Source of the DNA: Terriglobia bacterium
GTDB taxonomy: Bacteria; Acidobacteriota; Terriglobia; JAIQFV01
Assembly (NCBI GenBank): GCA_020073085.1
Contig: JAIQFV010000003.1
Span: forward strand, 62,001 to 126,000
Direction: 5' to 3'
DNA length: 64,000 nt
Part shown: in pieces, positions 15,618 to 23,837 of the stretch
How positions within the stretch are numbered: position 1 is the first letter of the stretch
Layout: every line of letters begins with the position of its first letter
Translations under genes and position numbers: made by a program
The notes under the pieces: generated by a model
What the model was told of the DNA's origin: nothing
The model's database searches: none
What the model saw: the letters and a program-made list of their open reading frames with translations, nothing else

Positions 15618-16388
15618 CTATAAGGAGCCTGCGGCCCGGGGCATATGGTATCCGTCAAAAACCACTGAAGAGGCGGGTGGATCGACATTGGTAAATTTGA
15701 GTCTTCCTCCCACTAATGCCACGTAAGTGACCCGCTTGGTGGCATAATCGTAAAGGGGAATAGAGGAGGACCCGCCCAGGATGTCGCTGATTCGTTTCAC
15801 GTAATCACGTGTTTCGCGGTATGGAGGGATCGCCTTGAGCTTCTGGACGATGTTCTCTCCGGCGTTATAAGCAGCAAGCGTGAGGTTGACATCGCCATTG
15901 AAGGTATCCAGAAGGAAGTTGAGGTATTGGATCCCGCCTTCCAGATTTTCCTCCGGATTGTACACATTCCGCACGCCAAACCGCCTGGCCGTGGCCGGCA
16001 TGAGTTGCATCAGGCCCAGGGCACCCTTTCGGGAAAGGGCATGTGGATTGAAATTGGACTCCACTTTGATGACGGCGCGGACAAAATCAGGGCCCAGGTT
16101 GTATCTTCCAAGATTGTATTTCTCGACCAGAGTCGCAATCCGGTCGCTCAGTGGTTTGGAGGACTCTAACTCCCCTGAAGGGACTGGAAGTTTGATTTTC
16201 TTCCGGTTGGCCACGGTGGAAGAGCCGGACGCCCCACCGGAGGCGCCCCCCTTGGTGTTCGACACGACGTTGGTGAACACCCGCCTTCCATTTTCGTCGA
16301 CGTAAGTGTAGATGCCTTCGGCCCGGTTCACCGCCGGCAAGGCCGCCATGAGAAAGAAGAGAAGTAGGTTAAAAATTCGTCGGCTCAT
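15618..16388 (-). CDS. Lytic transglycosylase (SLT family) with DUF4124-like N-terminus
   Basis: This 256-residue secreted muramidase cleaves the MurNAc-GlcNAc bond with 1,6-anhydro product formation. Order: a signal peptide (LLLFFLMAALPAVNRAEG); a DUF4124-like strand unit (IYTYVDENGRRVFTNVVSN); a Gly/Ser linker; and an SLT domain at about 100-225 with catalytic Glu in AVIKVESNFNPHALS, then KGALGLMQLMPATARRFGV, the NPEENLEGGIQYLN motif and LAAYNAGEN. It lies upstream of the AMIN-amidase on the same strand but with a 223-bp gap holding the amidase promoter, so co-regulation is possible but not by a single simple operon. Confidence 0.92.
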   Translation of the reverse strand: MSRRIFNLLLFFLMAALPAVNRAEGIYTYVDENGRRVFTNVVSNTKGGASGGASGSSTVANRKKIKLPVPSGELESSKPLSDRIATLVEKYNLGRYNLGPDFVRAVIKVESNFNPHALSRKGALGLMQLMPATARRFGVRNVYNPEENLEGGIQYLNFLLDTFNGDVNLTLAAYNAGENIVQKLKAIPPYRETRDYVKRISDILGGSSSIPLYDYATKRVTYVALVGGRLKFTNVDPPASSVVFDGYHMPRAAGSL

Positions 16389-16527
16389 GAGTCAGAACAT
16401 CCCACTCGATTACGTAGACGTCATTGGGCGTCAAAAAGACGAACCCGAAATGCAGCTCCCCGGGCGCGTCCACGCGTCCCACTGAGAAAAATTCTATCCC
16501 GAAATTGTCACACCGATGTGACATGGC

Positions 16528-19260
16528 TCACAACATCCGCTCGAGGATGCCGGGGACCAGAGCCAATGCCTCGGCCAATTTCTCAGGATTCTTGCCGCCC
16601 GCTTCCGCGAGATCAGCCCGACCGCCTCCGCCGCCCTCTACCACTGCCGCAATCTCTTTTACGATCTTTCCGGCATTCAGTCGGGAGGTCAGGTCCTTGG
16701 TTATGGCCGTAATTAACGACACCTTTCCATCCGTTTTCATTCCCAGCACGACCACACCGGAGCCCAATTGGCTTCGGTATTCGTCTGCAAGCAACCGGAG
16801 ATTAGCCTGGCTGACGTCGTTCACTTCTCGAACCAGGTAGGAGACATCTTTGATCTTCTTGGGCTCATTCGCGGGGCTGTGGACCGCAGACTCCCGGGTC
16901 CGAACGAGCTTTCGTTCCAGATCTTCGATCTTCTTGCGGAGCTGCGATTCCTGTTCGGAGAGCTTTTCTACCGCCTCGACTACCGCTCCGCGCGGGGCCC
17001 GCAGCGTTTCGGCGAGGTAGGAAAAATCCTGGAAGTACTTATAGAACTCCTCTACCGCTCTTTCCCCCGTGATCGCCTCAATCCGTCTTACCCCTGACGA
17101 GATGGACGATTCTGAAATAATCTTGAAAAGCCCGATGTCGCCGGTGCGGAGGACGTGGGTGCCACCACAAAGTTCCTTGCTGAAGCCGGGGACAGTCACC
17201 ACTCGGACCTGACGACTGTACTTCTCACCGAAGAAGGCGAGCGCCCCGCTGCTCAAGGCGGAATCCAGTTCCATGACATCCTTTGAAACCGCTTTGTTTT
17301 CCCGAATCTGCTCGTTGACAAGCCGCTCGATTTCAGCGATCTCCTGATCGGAGAGAGGGGCATAATGCGTGAAGTCAAAACGCAGGCGATCCTCCGCCAC
17401 CAGGGATCCGGCTTGTTTAACATGGGGGCCCAGGACCTCACGCAGGGCCGCGTGCATCAAGTGGGTGGCGGAGTGATTCAAAACGATCCGCTGGCGTCTC
17501 CGGGCATCGACGCGCGCCGCCACTCGATCACCCGGTTTGATCTCACCGCCTTCCACCCGGACCTTGTGGACAATCAGGCCTGTGAGCGGGGAGTAGGTGT
17601 CGAGCACCGCGATGCGGGCCTCCTCATTTTCGAGCATTCCACGGTCGCCGATCTGGCCGCCACTCTCGGCATAAAAGGGTGTCCGGTCCAGCACGATTTC
17701 ACCTTCGTCGTGGAGTTTCAGGGATGGAACCTCGCGATCGCTCGAGAGCAGAGCGCGAATGGTGGCGGAAGGAAGATCTGTTCCGTCATAACCCGTAAAC
17801 ACGACCGCCCCCCGCTCAGCTACCTTCCGGTAAACCTCCTTCACCTGCTTCTTGTCAACGCCCTTCCAGCTTTCTCGAGCGCGCTCGCGCTGCCGTTCCA
17901 GTTCCTTCTTGAATCCTTCCCAGTCCACCGTAAATCCGCGTTGCTCGGCGATGTACTCGATCAGGTCTTCGCGCAATCCATAAGTATCATAGAGGCGGAA
18001 TACTTCCTCTCCCGGGATGGGAACCAGGGCGACCGGAGACCCGGTCTGCTCGGCCTTTGCCACGGCGGCGATGTGTTGTTCCACGTGCGCCTCGAGAATC
18101 CTGTTAAATTCCCGGATCCCGACGGAGAGGGTCGTGGAGAACAAGATCTCCTCGGTTTTCACCGTGCGGGTCACGATGCTTTTGGCGTCGGCGAGCTCGG
18201 GATAGGGACCCTCCATCAAGTCCGAGACAAATTCCGTAATCTTGTAAAAGAAGGGAAGCTCGAGTCCCAGCTTCTTCCCGTGCCACAAGGCCCTCCGCAT
18301 GATCTTCCGGAGGACGTAGGCACGCCCATCGTTGCCGGGGAACACGCCATCGGTGATGAGGAAGGCTGCAGCCCGTGCGTGGTCGGCAATCACCCGCATG
18401 GAAACTCCCTCCTCGCTCGAATAGGAGTATTTCTTTTTGGCGCACCCCGCAATAAATTCGATGATGGGCCGGATGAGATCACAATCGTAATTCGACCGGA
18501 CATTCTGCAGGACGGCCGCGATCCGTTCCAGCCCCATCCCGGTGTCCACCGAGGGTTTCGGCAGGGGGGCCATTTGTCCGCCGGCGGCTCGATTGAACTG
18601 CATGAAGACCAGGTTCCAAAGCTCAATCGTGGTGTCCCCGGGGCCGTTCACGTGCTCGGGGCGGTTGTCCGCCTTGAGGTCTCCCAGATAGTAGTGAATC
18701 TCGGAGCAGGGGCCACACGGCCCGGTCTCTCCCATAGCCCAGAAGTTATCCTTCTCCCCGAAGCGCAGGATCCGGTCCGCCGGGGCGCCGACTCTCTTCC
18801 AGAGCTCAAAGGCTTCATCATCGTCCGTGTAGACGGTAAACCACAGGCGATCGATCTCCAGTTGAAATTCGCGGGTCATCAAATCCCAGGCGAAAAAGAT
18901 CGCGTCCTCCTTGAAATAATCGCCAAAGGAGAAGTTTCCCAGCATTTCAAAGAACGTGTGGTGGCGCGCGGTCTTCCCGACCTCCTCCAGATCGTTGTGT
19001 TTGCCTCCTGCTCGAACGCACTTCTGCGAACTTGCCGCCCGGTGATACTCGCGTTTCTCATTCCCAAGAAAGGCATCCTTGAATTGATTCATCCCGGCGT
19101 TGGCAAACAACAGGGTTGGATCATTGGCGGGAAGCAGGGGTGAGCTTTTGACGAGCTTGTGCCCATTCTTTTCGAAGTACTTCAGAAAGGCTGTGCGAAT
19201 TTCGTGGCCGGTCAATTTCTCATCTCCCCGAATGACCCCTTGCTCATCCGTCCGTTTCAA
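16528..19260 (-). CDS. alaS: Alanyl-tRNA synthetase
   Basis: AlaS charges tRNA-Ala and hydrolyses mis-charged Ser/Gly-tRNA. It is full length at 910 residues. Seen: class II motif 1 region (IRTAFLKYFEKNGHKLVKSS, PANDPTLLFANAGMNQFKD); motif 2 near RAASSQKCVRAGGKHNDLE; GMGLERIAAVLQ (motif 3); the editing domain with HSATHLMHAAL and CGGTHVLRTGDIG (HxxxH and Cys/His zinc ligands); a coiled-coil; and the C-terminal DHHA1 domain with VEGGGGGRADLAEAGGKNP. An additional 13-residue N-terminal extension (MKRTDEQGVIRGD) precedes the usual start. It lies 56 bp downstream of recX, the common recX-alaS order. Confidence 0.97.
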   Translation of the reverse strand: MKRTDEQGVIRGDEKLTGHEIRTAFLKYFEKNGHKLVKSSPLLPANDPTLLFANAGMNQFKDAFLGNEKREYHRAASSQKCVRAGGKHNDLEEVGKTARHHTFFEMLGNFSFGDYFKEDAIFFAWDLMTREFQLEIDRLWFTVYTDDDEAFELWKRVGAPADRILRFGEKDNFWAMGETGPCGPCSEIHYYLGDLKADNRPEHVNGPGDTTIELWNLVFMQFNRAAGGQMAPLPKPSVDTGMGLERIAAVLQNVRSNYDCDLIRPIIEFIAGCAKKKYSYSSEEGVSMRVIADHARAAAFLITDGVFPGNDGRAYVLRKIMRRALWHGKKLGLELPFFYKITEFVSDLMEGPYPELADAKSIVTRTVKTEEILFSTTLSVGIREFNRILEAHVEQHIAAVAKAEQTGSPVALVPIPGEEVFRLYDTYGLREDLIEYIAEQRGFTVDWEGFKKELERQRERARESWKGVDKKQVKEVYRKVAERGAVVFTGYDGTDLPSATIRALLSSDREVPSLKLHDEGEIVLDRTPFYAESGGQIGDRGMLENEEARIAVLDTYSPLTGLIVHKVRVEGGEIKPGDRVAARVDARRRQRIVLNHSATHLMHAALREVLGPHVKQAGSLVAEDRLRFDFTHYAPLSDQEIAEIERLVNEQIRENKAVSKDVMELDSALSSGALAFFGEKYSRQVRVVTVPGFSKELCGGTHVLRTGDIGLFKIISESSISSGVRRIEAITGERAVEEFYKYFQDFSYLAETLRAPRGAVVEAVEKLSEQESQLRKKIEDLERKLVRTRESAVHSPANEPKKIKDVSYLVREVNDVSQANLRLLADEYRSQLGSGVVVLGMKTDGKVSLITAITKDLTSRLNAGKIVKEIAAVVEGGGGGRADLAEAGGKNPEKLAEALALVPGILERML

Positions 19261-19316
19261 ATCCAGCCCGCCTCGGCGCTCATCGAACCGTGCGCGGATA
19301 ACCGGGTGGATTCCTT

Positions 19317-19838
19317 TTACTCGCCTTCCTCGCCGTTGAGATCCATTTCCCGCGGGGAAATATGATGACGGCGAAATTCAAGAAGGATACGATCCGTGTT
19401 AAAGCCGGCCCGGACGAGCTGGTCGTAGATTTTCTTTACCTGCTTCCGAGTCCAGGCGCCGGACTTGGCTTTCAGTTTCATTCCCAGGGCCTGACGCAGC
19501 AGTTCATCCTCATCCAGAGAGCCGAAGACCTGCTCGAGCGCCTGCTCGGCGATCGAGGGTGCAATGCCCCGGGATTTCAACTCCTGGGCCACCCGGCGGC
19601 GGCCCTGTTTCTTCCCGGTCGCACGCTGACGAGCCAGATGGACGGCGTATTTTATATCATCGAGGTAACCCCGAGCGACACATTTATCGAGGACGCTCGA
19701 GACGAGCGCTTTCTCCGTGCACCGTTTCTCGAGGAGCCGGCTCAATTCCCATCGGGATCGGTTCTTCTGAGCGAGAAGTCTGAGGGCGCGGTCATAGAGC
19801 TCGATTTCGCTGACGATCCATGTTCGCGAGGGCTTCAT
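19317..19838 (-). CDS. recX: Regulatory protein RecX
   Basis: RecX binds RecA filaments and modulates recombination and SOS induction. At 173 residues it has the three-helix tandem repeats of the family: YDRALRLLAQKNRSRWELSR and LEKRCTEKALVSSVLDKCVARGYLDD (repeat 1), KYAVHLARQRATGKKQGRRR with VAQELKSRGIAPSIAEQAL (repeat 2), and WTRKQVKKIYDQLVRAGFNTDRI (repeat 3). recA is not in the window, which is unusual since recA-recX-alaS is the common order. pilT precedes it by 15 bp on the same strand, so it is probably transcribed from the pilT side. Confidence 0.88.
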   Translation of the reverse strand: MKPSRTWIVSEIELYDRALRLLAQKNRSRWELSRLLEKRCTEKALVSSVLDKCVARGYLDDIKYAVHLARQRATGKKQGRRRVAQELKSRGIAPSIAEQALEQVFGSLDEDELLRQALGMKLKAKSGAWTRKQVKKIYDQLVRAGFNTDRILLEFRRHHISPREMDLNGEEGE

Positions 19839-19853
19839 GACCGCGTAAGTAGG

Positions 19854-20999
19854 CTACCCCCGGTGGGAGGTCCGTTGGATGGAGTCGCGGAGTGACGAGT
19901 CCATATCATCGCGCGCCAAATCCGAGGTCGACCGGATCCCTTGCACCCGCAGCTTAAACTCATCCGGGTTGGAAGCGTTCTTGAACGCCTCGTCATAGGT
20001 AATCAGCTCGGACTTGAAAAGGCCGTAAATGGACTGATCGAATGTTTGCATCCCGTATTGTGTGGTGCCCTGGGCGATGGCGTCGCGGATGATGCGGGTT
20101 TTTTCGGGGGTCACAATGCAATCCCGGATGTATTCGGTCGACATCAGAACTTCAACCGCAGGCACACGGCCGACCCCGTCGGCCTGACGTACCAGCCGCA
20201 TCGAGATCACGGAGCGCAGGATGGTGGCGAGTTGCAGCCGGATCTGGTTTTGCTGATGGGGTGGAAACATGGTGATGACGCGCTGGACCGTTTCCGTAGC
20301 ATCAATGGTGTGCAGGGTGCTCAAGACGAGGTGCCCGGTTTCCGCCGCGGTAATGGCGGTATCGATGGTTTCCAAGTCTCGCATTTCGCCCACGAGGATG
20401 ATGTCGGGGTCCTCGCGCAAGGCGCTGCGCAAGGCATCGTGGAAACTCTTCGTATCGATATCCACCTCGCGTTGATTGACGAACGCCTTCTTGTCCGTGT
20501 GAAGAAATTCGATCGGGTCCTCAATGGTAATAATGTTCTCGCAGCGCTTCTGATTCATGAGGTCGATCATCGTCGCCAGGGTGGTCGTCTTGCCGCTACC
20601 CGTGGTTCCCGTGACCAGGACCAGGCCGCGGGCTTCGTCACAGATCTTCTCGACGATGGGAGGGAGATGCAGTTCCTCGAGGGTCAGGATTTTCGTCGGA
20701 ATGACGCGCATCACGATGCACACGGTGCCGCGCTGCTGGAAAATGTTGCACCGGAAGCGGCCCACCCCGGTGATGCCGTAAGCCATGTCGAGTTCGAAGT
20801 TGTCCTTGAACTTCTGTTTCTGACGATTGGACATGATGCTGAACGCCATGTTCAGGGTGTCTTCAGCGGAGAGGCGACGCACCTCGGTGACCGGGACCAG
20901 TTCGCCGTGGACCCGGATGTGCGGGTGGTTTCCCGCCTTCAGGTGAAGGTCCGAGGCGCTCTTCTCGCAGGCAATGCGAAGTAGATCATCGATGATCAT
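19854..20999 (-). CDS. pilT: Type IV pilus retraction ATPase PilT
   Basis: This hexameric cytoplasmic ATPase disassembles type IV pili for twitching or DNA uptake. It has 381 residues with the full PilT set: N-terminal PAS-like domain (RIACEKSASDLHLKAGNHP), Walker A GTTGSGKTTTLATM (about 129-142), Asp box IEDPIEFLH, Walker B LREDPDIILVGEMRD with catalytic Glu, and His box TGHLVLSTLHT. The C-terminal AIRNLIRE element typical of PilT is not obvious; the tail (NPDEFKLRVQGI) is closer to PilU-type enzymes, so a PilU assignment cannot be excluded. No other pilus genes are adjacent. It heads a pilT-recX-alaS cluster. Confidence 0.88.
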   Translation of the reverse strand: MIIDDLLRIACEKSASDLHLKAGNHPHIRVHGELVPVTEVRRLSAEDTLNMAFSIMSNRQKQKFKDNFELDMAYGITGVGRFRCNIFQQRGTVCIVMRVIPTKILTLEELHLPPIVEKICDEARGLVLVTGTTGSGKTTTLATMIDLMNQKRCENIITIEDPIEFLHTDKKAFVNQREVDIDTKSFHDALRSALREDPDIILVGEMRDLETIDTAITAAETGHLVLSTLHTIDATETVQRVITMFPPHQQNQIRLQLATILRSVISMRLVRQADGVGRVPAVEVLMSTEYIRDCIVTPEKTRIIRDAIAQGTTQYGMQTFDQSIYGLFKSELITYDEAFKNASNPDEFKLRVQGIRSTSDLARDDMDSSLRDSIQRTSHRG

Positions 21000-21029
21000 G
21001 AAGCCCTACCTTCCGCAGCGCCCTCCGGT

Positions 21030-21974
21030 TCAGGCGTTGACAAAGTTTGTCGCATTCGCAAAAGTCAGCCATCCAAAGCGGTCCGGGTTCTTTCCCCCGA
21101 CGATCCCGAAGAACTCTCTTTGGATTTCCTCCGTAACGGGGCCACGCCGGCCGCTGCCGATCTTGATCCGGTCGATCGAACGGATTGGAGTGATTTCCAC
21201 CGCCGTCCCCGCAAAGAAGACTTCATCAGCAATGTAGAGGAACTCCCGTGGGATCACCCGCTCGATCACTTCGATCTGAGCCTCGGTACAGATTTTGAGG
21301 ACCGAAGTGCGTGTGATGCCCGGAAGGATGGACGAACCGATGGGGGGGGTGTACACGACCCCTTCACGAACCACAAAGACGTTTTCGCCACTCCCTTCAC
21401 TGACGTAACCTTCCGAAGTCAGGGCAATCCCCTCGGCATAGCCGTTGACGAGCGCTTCCATCTTGATGAGCTGCGAATTCATGTAGTTCGCGCCGGCCTT
21501 CGCCATGGCCGGAAACGTATTGGGGGCCATCCGGGCCCACGAGGAAACGCACACGTCCACTCCGTTCTCAAGAGCGTCCTCGCCGAGGTACTTGCCCCAG
21601 GGGTAGCAGGCGATGTACACATCAATGGGGGCGGGGAAAGGGTTGACGCCAATGTCGCCGTACCCGCGCAGGACGATGGGGCGGATGTAACATTGCTCCA
21701 GCCGATTGACTCGAACCAGCTCCAGAACCGCATTCGAAATCTGCTCCGGGGAATAGGGGATCTCGATGCGATAGATCTTCGAGGAATTGAAAAGACGCTC
21801 AATGTGATCGGAGAGCCGAAATACCGCGGGTCCCTTGGCAGTTTGGTAACAACGGATCCCTTCAAAAACGGACGAACCATAATTGACGACATGTGAAAGG
21901 ACATGGATTTTCGCATCGTCCCAATCAATCATCTTTCCATTCGCCCAGATTTTGGAGGCTTTAACAATCGGCAT
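21030..21974 (-). CDS. ilvE: Branched-chain amino-acid aminotransferase
   Basis: IlvE performs the last, PLP-dependent transamination step of Leu, Ile and Val synthesis and the first of their breakdown. It is a class IV aminotransferase of about 314 residues. Seen: [45 protein letters not shown], the PLP-Lys motif [46 protein letters not shown] and [15 protein letters not shown] chose ATG 21974, with an AAAGGAG ribosome binding site and a canonical N-terminus; the frame stays open a further 27 codons upstream, which lack family similarity. An extended -10 promoter lies about 70 bp upstream. Confidence 0.95.
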   Translation of the reverse strand: MPIVKASKIWANGKMIDWDDAKIHVLSHVVNYGSSVFEGIRCYQTAKGPAVFRLSDHIERLFNSSKIYRIEIPYSPEQISNAVLELVRVNRLEQCYIRPIVLRGYGDIGVNPFPAPIDVYIACYPWGKYLGEDALENGVDVCVSSWARMAPNTFPAMAKAGANYMNSQLIKMEALVNGYAEGIALTSEGYVSEGSGENVFVVREGVVYTPPIGSSILPGITRTSVLKICTEAQIEVIERVIPREFLYIADEVFFAGTAVEITPIRSIDRIKIGSGRRGPVTEEIQREFFGIVGGKNPDRFGWLTFANATNFVNA

Positions 21975-22043
21975 GCGTCTGCTCCTTTGGAGGATTTGTC
22001 GGCCCCGGCACAATCGGTTATGCCTGCAACCAACTTGCGGCGG

Positions 22044-22049
22044 ATTATA
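22044..22049 (-). promoter_or_regulatory. Extended -10 promoter upstream of ilvE
   Basis: The minus strand reads TGTTATAAT: a consensus TATAAT preceded by the TG of an extended -10, 70 bp before the ilvE ATG. No clear -35 is present, as is typical for this class. Confidence 0.45.
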
Positions 22050-22064
22050 ACACATTCGCCGGAG

Positions 22065-22105
22065 TCGAAACTTCCGGAATTATCCTGAAATCTGAAATTC
22101 TGGAA
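22065..22105. repeat. Degenerate 7-bp-period intergenic repeat
   Basis: Successive heptamers such as CCTGAAA, TCTGAAA, TTCTGGA (22084-22104), preceded by TCCGGAA-like words, fill the gap between ilvE and the ABC permease gene. They share the 7-bp period of the arrays at 47.4 and 60.1 kb. Confidence 0.45.
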
Positions 22106-22189
22106 GTTTGGCGCCTCCGTCCGAGTCCACCTCCGTGGATCCAGGGTTGTGGAAAAAACACGATGCAGAATGGATTCGTGTGACGGGCA

Positions 22190-23020
22190 TCACAACACGT
22201 CGGCGAACGACCGCCGGGTGCGGTAGAACCAGGCATAGCCGATCCAAAAGACCAGGAGCGATGCCAGCGTCAGTAAAGCGAGACTGCGAACCTCCACCAT
22301 CTTTCCCTCCAGAAAGATCCTTCGATAGTTGCTCACAAGAGTATACATCGGGTTCAGCACAAAAAAAGTTTTGAAGAGGCCGGGCACCTGCGCCCGCAGG
22401 ATGATCTCCTCGGGATAAAAAATCGGGGTCAGGAACAACCAGGCGGTCAAAACCAGGTTCAGGAAGTTGGCGATGTCACGGATGAAGACCGTCAGGCTCG
22501 CCAGGATCCAGCCCAGGCCCAGGGTGAGCAGAATCTGAGGGAGGAGCACGAAAGGGAAAAGCGCGACGGTGGGGTGCAGGGTATGCTTGAACAGCAGGAT
22601 GGCAACCAGGAGAATCAGGATTCCGATCCCTTCGGTAATCAGGGCGGAGAGCATCATGTTAATGGGGAGGATCTGAGTCGGAAAAACCAGCTTCTTCACA
22701 AAATTGGAATTATCCAGCACGACGGTGCTGGAACGGGAGAGCGACTCGCTGAACGCCATCCAGGGAAGCATCCCGCAAAAGAGGTAAAGAACAAAAGAGA
22801 TCGGGGAGTCATCGGTTCCAAAACGGACATTCATGATCAAAGAGAAGGTGACGGTGTAAACACAAATCATGAATGCGGGCTGGATCAGGGTCCAGAAGAG
22901 CCCGACCGAGGAGGCCCGGTAGCGCGACATGAAGTCCCGCTTCACGAGGGTCGAGATGAGCTGTGCGTTTGTCACCATGTCCCGGAACGGGAAGTACATC
23001 ACTTTAATGAGTTTTTTCAT
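22190..23020 (-). CDS. ABC-2 polysaccharide export permease (orphan)
   Basis: This integral membrane protein of about 276 residues belongs to the TagG/KpsM/RfbA ABC-2 permease family, which exports O-antigen, capsule or teichoic acid. Seen: N-terminal amphipathic ATPase-coupling region TLVKRDFMSRYRASSVGLFW, then ALIQPAFMICVYTVTFSLI, about six membrane segments, and the C-terminal FFVLNPMYTLVSNYRRIFLEG motif. The start is ATG 23020, 17 bp inside the 3' end of the upstream TrmH gene. The partner ATPase normally encoded next door is missing here; it must lie elsewhere or be shared. The O-antigen ligase-like gene at 2 kb could act on the same glycan. Confidence 0.85.
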   Translation of the reverse strand: MKKLIKVMYFPFRDMVTNAQLISTLVKRDFMSRYRASSVGLFWTLIQPAFMICVYTVTFSLIMNVRFGTDDSPISFVLYLFCGMLPWMAFSESLSRSSTVVLDNSNFVKKLVFPTQILPINMMLSALITEGIGILILLVAILLFKHTLHPTVALFPFVLLPQILLTLGLGWILASLTVFIRDIANFLNLVLTAWLFLTPIFYPEEIILRAQVPGLFKTFFVLNPMYTLVSNYRRIFLEGKMVEVRSLALLTLASLLVFWIGYAWFYRTRRSFADVL

Positions 23021-23813
23021 GTCTTCGAATTTCGTAAAGAAGTATCCCCGTGGCGATTGCAACATTGAGCGATTGAACAGATTCTCTCATGGGGATCCGG
23101 ACTCGGCTCTGGCAGGCGGCCAGGGTGTTTTCAGGGAGACCCGCGGCCTCCTGCCCGATGTACAAAGCCAGGGGCGGATGAAGTCGCAGCGTTTCGATGG
23201 ACTGCTGCGCCCGCAGGGATGTCGCCACGGTGACAATCCGGTGGGCCTTGAATACCTCAAAAAGGTCTGTCTCGCGAAACCCCCGGAATATCGGGACCCG
23301 GAAGATGGACCCCGCGCTGGCGCGCACGGCTTTGGGATTGAACGGGCTGACGGTTTCCGGGGTCGCCAGGACAGCGGTCACCCCAAACGCCTCGGCACAG
23401 CGAATGATAGTGCCCAGGTTTCCGGGGTCCTGAAGTTGAACGAGGACCAGGAACAACGCGGCTTTCTCCGGTAATAGCGCTTCCAGTTTCCATTGGGGCA
23501 GTCGGACTAATCCCAGGATGCCGCTGGGTGTCTCCGTATCGGCAATAGAGGTCATCAGATCGGCGCTGACCGTAAAAACGCGGGCCCGACCGTCTCGGAG
23601 CCAGTTCTGCAAACCCGCATCGAGGAGAGTGGAATCTCGGACCAGAAGGGAATCGACGGCAATTCTGCTCTTGAACGCTTCACGGAGCAGGAGGGGCCCT
23701 TCGATTGGGAGCAGGCCGCGCGCACTCAATTCTCCCCCCCTTAAGGCCGTCCGGATTTCCTTTAGGAGGGCATTGTGCCGGCTCTTGATTTCCTCAAATT
23801 CTTCGGGCATCAC
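23004..23813 (-). CDS. TrmH/SpoU-family RNA 2'-O-methyltransferase
   Basis: This 269-residue SPOUT methyltransferase probably modifies a ribose in rRNA or tRNA. Order: an N-terminal substrate-binding domain (about 1-100, LLREAFKSRIAVDSLLVRD), then the trefoil-knot domain with motif 1 VQLQDPGNLGTIIRCAEAFG (about 135-154), motif 2 LALYIGQEAAGLP, and motif 3 IPMRESVQSLNVAIATGILLYEI. It resembles the YsgA/RlmB-type group; the exact target cannot be told. Its 3' end overlaps the start of the export permease, suggesting co-transcription. Confidence 0.9.
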   Translation of the reverse strand: MMPEEFEEIKSRHNALLKEIRTALRGGELSARGLLPIEGPLLLREAFKSRIAVDSLLVRDSTLLDAGLQNWLRDGRARVFTVSADLMTSIADTETPSGILGLVRLPQWKLEALLPEKAALFLVLVQLQDPGNLGTIIRCAEAFGVTAVLATPETVSPFNPKAVRASAGSIFRVPIFRGFRETDLFEVFKAHRIVTVATSLRAQQSIETLRLHPPLALYIGQEAAGLPENTLAACQSRVRIPMRESVQSLNVAIATGILLYEIRRHEKTH

Positions 23814-23837
23814 CGCAGTCCCCAGCTTGAAGTCATC

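Noticed and set aside
17365-19143. A 592-codon plus-strand open frame opposite alaS
   Set aside because: It is the mirror of the alaS reading frame in G+C-rich DNA. alaS has every family motif, while this frame has no recognisable domain and no ribosome binding site.
19941-20984. A 347-codon plus-strand frame opposite pilT
   Set aside because: It is a shadow of pilT, whose motifs are complete.
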